Source of the DNA: a bacterium
GTDB taxonomy: Bacteria > Auribacterota > JABMQX01
Reading direction: 5' to 3'
Assembly (NCBI GenBank): GCA_013203085.1
Contig: JABMQX010000513.1
Span: forward strand, 1-8,649
DNA: 8,649 bases
Shown here: in pieces, positions 6,003 to 8,649 of the stretch
Numbering within the stretch: the first letter of the stretch is position 1
Layout: every line of letters begins with the position of its first letter
Program-made: the position numbers and the translations under genes
Notes under the pieces: model-generated
Databases searched by the model: none
Told to the model about the DNA's origin: nothing
The model's input: only the letters and a program-made list of their open reading frames with translations

Positions 6003-7556
6003 TCAGAGGCTTTCTCCCGTGAGAATGCAGATTGCGGGACGGCGGAGTGTCCCGGCGTTGGCGATGCGAAGGCTGGATATGCGCATTGGTCTGCGACCGG
6101 CGGGGAGGGCGATGCGGATTGAGGTGAGGAAGGTCATCTGAGGCTCTTCGAGGGGGGCGCTGCTGTCGGGGAGTTGGAATGCCGAGACGTACCATCCGCG
6201 ACTATCCTTCAAAAGAGCGACGAGTTCCTGCGTCCCATCTCCGTCAATATCGGAGACATCCAGATCAATGAATGTGAAATTACTGCCCAGCGGTATGGAA
6301 AAAGCTGCGTCGGCGAATTCGTCGTCTCTCCCCCGAATGTAATGCACGTCGAAGAAGTATTCACCGGTGGTTGTCACCCTGACGACGGCGACCTCATCAA
6401 TTCCGTCCTCGTCGTAGTCCAACCCCATAGCCGCAATGAGGTTATCTCCGGCGTCGGCACGAAAAGTCTGCCTCAGCGCGAGGATGGGTGCGTCCTCCTC
6501 TGTGAAAGCGGAGGGAAGGGGAGCGTCGTAGATATAGAGGGCATAGGTTCCATCGTTTTCCGCTCTCAGGACACCGATTTCCTCTCTTCCGTCGCCATCA
6601 ATGTCAAGGGCGGTGAGGTCCAGGATATCTCCAACGGGGATAGACCACTCATCGTAGGCAACCGGCTCGGAGGTGGGAAAGTCGGAGGTCACCGCTGGGA
6701 AAAGGTAGAAGCCCAATTGTCCGTCTTTTTCCTGGATGGTCCCGATTTCGTCGAGGCCGTTTCCATCTCCGTCAACACGCGTCAGAAGCAAGATTCTTCC
6801 GGGGTCCGCGGTGGAAGGGTAGTCTGTTACAGCTTTTTCGGCGAAGAGGCCTCTGATCCCTTCGGAAAAGGCGTAAGTTAGCACACGGGTCGTGCCGCTG
6901 GGATAGAGGAGGCTGATAATCAACTGTTCCTCTGGGCTGATGAACCGCTTCTTCGTTTCGCCGGGAAGAATGATGGGAAACATGACAAGGTCGGGGGAAG
7001 TGACGGAGTGGCTCAGCCCGAGGGCATGTCCAACTTCGTGCGTTGCCACATCCTGCACGTCCACGGCTTCAGCGTCGCCATCGGCCGCCCAGACGAAGTC
7101 TTCTCCGTTGAGGAGTATGTCAACGCCCAAGATTTTCTGACCGTCCCCTGAAAGCCACAAAACCGCGAAGCCGATAGTATCGCTCCCGTAAGGCCATCCG
7201 TTCTTAATCCACGTCACGATGTTGTGGCCGTCATCGTATGCTATCTTTTTGTCGGTGGTGCCGGCGTACTGGAACCTGACGTAAGCGCCCGGCGCCCTCT
7301 CCCAGGTCATGAAGGAACGAACGATCGCGCCAACCCCTTCCGGCCAGGCTGCTGCATCGTCGGCGTTGACGTAGTAAACGATTGGCATGCTGCTCTGAGC
7401 CCAGCTTGAAGGAGGTGCCGCACCGTTCTGTGCAGCAGCGCACAACGTTCCCACAGCCGTCAGGTATCCGGCTATCGCCATGAAAAGAGATGTTTTGATG
7501 GATTTCTGCGTGATCATGCGCCTATGAATAGCTCGGATCAGGCGTTTGTTCGCCAT
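6003..7556 (-). CDS. Secreted matrixin-like zinc metalloprotease with C-terminal DxDxDG repeats
   Basis: The 517-residue protein has a signal peptide ending near residues 40-43 (core LFMAIAGYLTAVGTLC, then AAAQ). The catalytic domain covers about 55-220. It holds the extended zinc motif HEVGHALGLSH (173-183; His173, His177, His183 as ligands, Glu174 as catalytic base) and a probable Met-turn at Met192 (LVMFP). This is the metzincin/matrixin pattern (M10 type). Residues about 246-511 contain four D-x-D-x-D-G-x-x-E loops (262-270, 318-326, 380-388, 436-444) at 56-62-residue spacing, typical of FG-GAP/VCBS-like calcium-binding repeats. A fifth, near 497, has lost its acidic residues. The start at 7556 has GGGGA 9 nt upstream and overlaps aroK by 35 nt. 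An ATG at 7517 (13 residues shorter) lies just after the aroK stop and gives a more compact signal peptide, so the start is uncertain. Substrate is unknown; the protein is probably exported to the periplasm or outside. Confidence 0.85.
   Translation of the reverse strand: MANKRLIRAIHRRMITQKSIKTSLFMAIAGYLTAVGTLCAAAQNGAAPPSSWAQSSMPIVYYVNADDAAAWPEGVGAIVRSFMTWERAPGAYVRFQYAGTTDKKIAYDDGHNIVTWIKNGWPYGSDTIGFAVLWLSGDGQKILGVDILLNGEDFVWAADGDAEAVDVQDVATHEVGHALGLSHSVTSPDLVMFPIILPGETKKRFISPEEQLIISLLYPSGTTRVLTYAFSEGIRGLFAEKAVTDYPSTADPGRILLLTRVDGDGNGLDEIGTIQEKDGQLGFYLFPAVTSDFPTSEPVAYDEWSIPVGDILDLTALDIDGDGREEIGVLRAENDGTYALYIYDAPLPSAFTEEDAPILALRQTFRADAGDNLIAAMGLDYDEDGIDEVAVVRVTTTGEYFFDVHYIRGRDDEFADAAFSIPLGSNFTFIDLDVSDIDGDGTQELVALLKDSRGWYVSAFQLPDSSAPLEEPQMTFLTSIRIALPAGRRPMRISSLRIANAGTLRRPAICILTGESL
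6024..6821 (-). repeat. Protein-level tandem repeats (calcium-loop blades) in the metalloprotease
   Basis: Within the metalloprotease gene this stretch encodes residues 246-511, made of repeat units of about 56-62 residues. Each carries a hydrophobic strand, a D-x-D-x-D-G-x-x-E loop, and then a strand such as IGTIQ, IGVLR, VAVVR or LVALL. Four copies keep all key acidic residues; the last (LRIANAG then AICIL, residues 496-512) aligns in position but has lost them. The arrangement suggests a small beta-propeller or adhesion-like module. Repeats are clear in protein but diverged in DNA, so they are old rather than recent duplications. Confidence 0.7.
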
Positions 7557-8118
7557 GAGAGCGAATCCCCGCCCGACGTTGCCGATCTCTGTTGATAATG
7601 TTTAGGACCTTTTCCACAACGCCTTCCACTGGAATGTCAGATGTGTCTATCAGATACTCGACTCTTGCGTAAAAAGGGGCGCGATACTCAAGAAGGCTCC
7701 TTATTCGTTCGAGTGGATCGTCGGTCATCAGTAGCGGTCTGTGCGATTGATTCTTCACCCGCTCGTAGATGATTTCGGGGGAAGCTGTCAAACAAATTCC
7801 CGTGCCGGACCGCTGCAAGGCATCAACATTCACCGGATTGAGGACGACGCCGCCTCCGGCGGCGATGATGAGTGCTTCTTTCCCGGATAAAGTGATAACC
7901 ACCTCCGACTCGATTTTCCGAAAATGCTTTTCGCCCTTTTCTGCGAATATCTCCGAAATGGTGCGCCCCTCTTTTTCCTCGATAACGTCGTCCATGTCAA
8001 CGAATTCCATGTCCAGCCTGCGAGCAATTTCCTTACCCACCACTGTTTTGCCTGTGCCCATGAATCCGAAGAGAACAACGTTCCTTATCCTCTGGCCGTG
8101 AGAGGCCGGCGCAAGCAT
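7522..8118 (-). CDS. aroK: Shikimate kinase
   Basis: The enzyme phosphorylates shikimate to shikimate 3-phosphate with ATP, in the cytoplasm, the fifth step to chorismate and the aromatic amino acids. From the ATG at 8118 the protein has 198 residues. Motifs in order: Walker A GFMGTGKT (18-25), the shikimate-contacting DMDD (41-44), FRKIE (66-70) with the conserved Arg67, the GGG loop (88-90), the lid RPLL (127-130), and YRAPFYARVEYLIDT (145-159) near the C-terminus. All catalytic positions look intact. The C-terminal tail after about residue 177 is extra, basic and probably unstructured. ATG at 8118 has GGACGG close upstream; an in-frame TTG at 8127 is an alternative adding three residues. 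The metalloprotease gene follows with a 35-nt overlap, so the two are probably co-transcribed although unrelated in function. aroK and aroL products cannot be told apart by sequence; aroK is the usual name. Confidence 0.93.
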   Translation of the reverse strand: MLAPASHGQRIRNVVLFGFMGTGKTVVGKEIARRLDMEFVDMDDVIEEKEGRTISEIFAEKGEKHFRKIESEVVITLSGKEALIIAAGGGVVLNPVNVDALQRSGTGICLTASPEIIYERVKNQSHRPLLMTDDPLERIRSLLEYRAPFYARVEYLIDTSDIPVEGVVEKVLNIINRDRQRRAGIRSHGEQTPDPSYS

Positions 8119-8132
8119 TCCGTCCAATTTGC

Positions 8133-8155
8133 TTTTAACTCTTTCTTTTTAACTC
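8133..8155. repeat. Short direct repeat upstream of aroK
   Basis: TTTTAACTC occurs at 8133-8141 and again at 8147-8155, 14 bp apart from start to start. It lies in an AT-rich patch between the aroK start and its putative promoter, so it would be in the aroK leader. It could be a regulator site or a slippage product. The repeat is exact; any role is unknown. Confidence 0.4.
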
Positions 8156-8170
8156 CCAATTTCGGAGAAT

Positions 8171-8199
8171 AGTTTAGCATTTTATCATTAGTCCGGCAA
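8171..8199 (-). promoter_or_regulatory. Putative promoter for aroK and the metalloprotease gene
   Basis: Read on the - strand, TTGCCG (8199-8194) is a -35-like hexamer and TAAACT (8176-8171) a -10-like hexamer, each with 4 of 6 consensus bases, separated by exactly 17 bp. The region is clearly more AT-rich than its surroundings and lies about 50 nt upstream of the aroK start. Other -10-like words nearby make the exact site uncertain. Confidence 0.4.
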
Positions 8200-8446
8200 T
8201 CAGGAAAATCGGATGGGCCCGTGTTCCTCTTTCCGATTACGGAACTTGCGCCAGGGATTCGGCCGCCGGGAGTTCCAGTATCGGCGGGTTGGCTGAACGC
8301 GAAAAGTGTGCCAGATAAGGGCCGTCCGGTCTTTTCGCAGGCAGTATTCTCTCGCCCTCAGATTGGAAAAGAGAGGTCGCGGCGAAGGGCGTTGACCTTT
8401 GGCGCTGAAAGTGGCTCTGCGGCCAGCAACTCGAGGAATAGGCTGT
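8200..8446. other. Non-coding stretch with several inverted repeats before the zincin gene
   Basis: No convincing gene or known RNA family is visible here. Three inverted repeats follow one another: GGAACT/AGTTCC (8241-8246 with 8271-8276), GCGAAAAG/CTTTTCGC (8299-8306 with 8331-8338, perfect 8 bp, 24-nt loop) and CTCTC/GAGAG (8349-8353 with 8371-8375). The GGAAC segment could also pair with GTTCC at 8223-8227, giving mutually exclusive structures. The stretch may be a structured leader of the downstream gene or an operator region; I did not recognise tRNA, SRP RNA, RNase P, tmRNA or a known riboswitch. Confidence 0.4.
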
Positions 8447-8649
8447 ATGCAGAAGGATACGTTTGAGGAAATCGTCGAGGAGGCTTTGATGTCGCTGCCG
8501 GAGGAATTCGGCCGTAAGCTCGAAAACGTCGAAGTAATCGTCGAGGATGAGCCCTCGGAGAAAGTTTTGCGGGAACTTGGCGTTGGCCGCGGGTCGCTGC
8601 TCGGCCTGTACCACGGTGTTCCGTTGAAACGAAAAAGCATCTGGGCGGC
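8447..8649 (+). CDS. Zincin-like metallopeptidase family protein, N-terminal part (cut by window end)
   Basis: The first 67 codons are present. The start ATG has GAGGA at 8433-8437 with a 9-nt spacer, and the frame has a stop at 8393-8395 and no better start between. The N-terminus (FEEIVEEALMSLPEEF, then VEVIVEDEPSEKVL and LLGLYHGVPLKRKS) closely resembles the small MMP-like/zincin domain family (Pfam Zincin_1, formerly DUF1025): cytoplasmic proteins of about 110-140 residues whose HExxH motif lies in the C-terminal half. That motif would fall beyond the window, so it cannot be verified. The physiological role of the family is poorly known. There is no signal peptide, unlike the metalloprotease gene to the left, and the two are not homologous in the visible part. 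Confidence 0.82.
   Translation, partial: MQKDTFEEIVEEALMSLPEEFGRKLENVEVIVEDEPSEKVLRELGVGRGSLLGLYHGVPLKRKSIWA

Noticed and set aside
6174..6881. + strand open frame of 235 codons inside the metalloprotease gene
   Set aside because: It is antisense to the repeat region of a gene with a complete domain architecture. Its Gly/Val-rich translation results from reading the DxDxDG codons backwards.
8221..8466. 81-codon + strand frame before the zincin gene
   Set aside because: It runs into the zincin start in another frame, has no ribosome site and no motif, and the stretch looks like leader sequence.
1..8649. CRISPR array, tRNA or rRNA gene, insertion sequence, phage or defence system
   Set aside because: No regularly spaced repeats, no transposase or integrase, no RNA-gene signatures and no shift in composition were seen. 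The window is mainly chromosomal housekeeping and envelope genes.

Overview
The window comes from a Gram-negative (diderm) bacterium. It carries a nearly complete Tol-Pal envelope operon, two lipoproteins and several exported proteins. Base composition is moderately GC-rich, codon use looks uniform, and there are no insertion sequences, tRNAs, rRNAs or CRISPR arrays. The lineage cannot be fixed from the sequence. Some details differ from the gammaproteobacterial textbook operon: no YbgC-type thioesterase gene lies directly upstream of tolQ, the tolA position holds a short TonB-like protein with a basic proline-rich linker, and the position of cpoB/ybgF holds a coiled-coil LysM lipoprotein. This suggests a non-gammaproteobacterial, possibly uncultured lineage.

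Left part (1-4740, + strand): a sigma70-like promoter (TTGACA, 18 bp, TATTCT) is followed by tolQ, tolR, a tonB/tolA-like gene, tolB, pal and a LysM lipoprotein gene. TolQ and TolR form the proton-driven inner-membrane motor. The TonB/TolA-like protein carries the force across the periplasm. TolB and Pal form the outer-membrane/peptidoglycan end, and the LysM lipoprotein adds a second peptidoglycan contact. A strong GC-rich hairpin follows the tolB stop codon, and a smaller one surrounds the pal stop codon.

Middle (4741-5886, +): 219 bases with no convincing gene precede a gene for an unrecognised exported protein with one calcium-loop-like motif. It converges on the minus-strand genes, with about 116 bases and a possible terminator hairpin between them.

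Right part (6003-8118, - strand): aroK (shikimate kinase) is followed, with a 35-nt overlap, by a secreted matrixin-type zinc metalloprotease whose C-terminal half holds four DxDxDG repeats plus a decayed fifth. A promoter-like AT-rich region lies upstream of aroK. From 8128 to 8446 there is no credible gene, but several inverted repeats are present. The window ends inside the first 67 codons of a zincin-like (MMP-like) domain protein gene on the + strand.

No wholly new system is evident. The most unusual parts are the altered Tol-Pal composition, the post-tolB hairpin, the repeat-bearing metalloprotease, the unknown exported protein facing it, and the inverted-repeat-rich leader near the right end.
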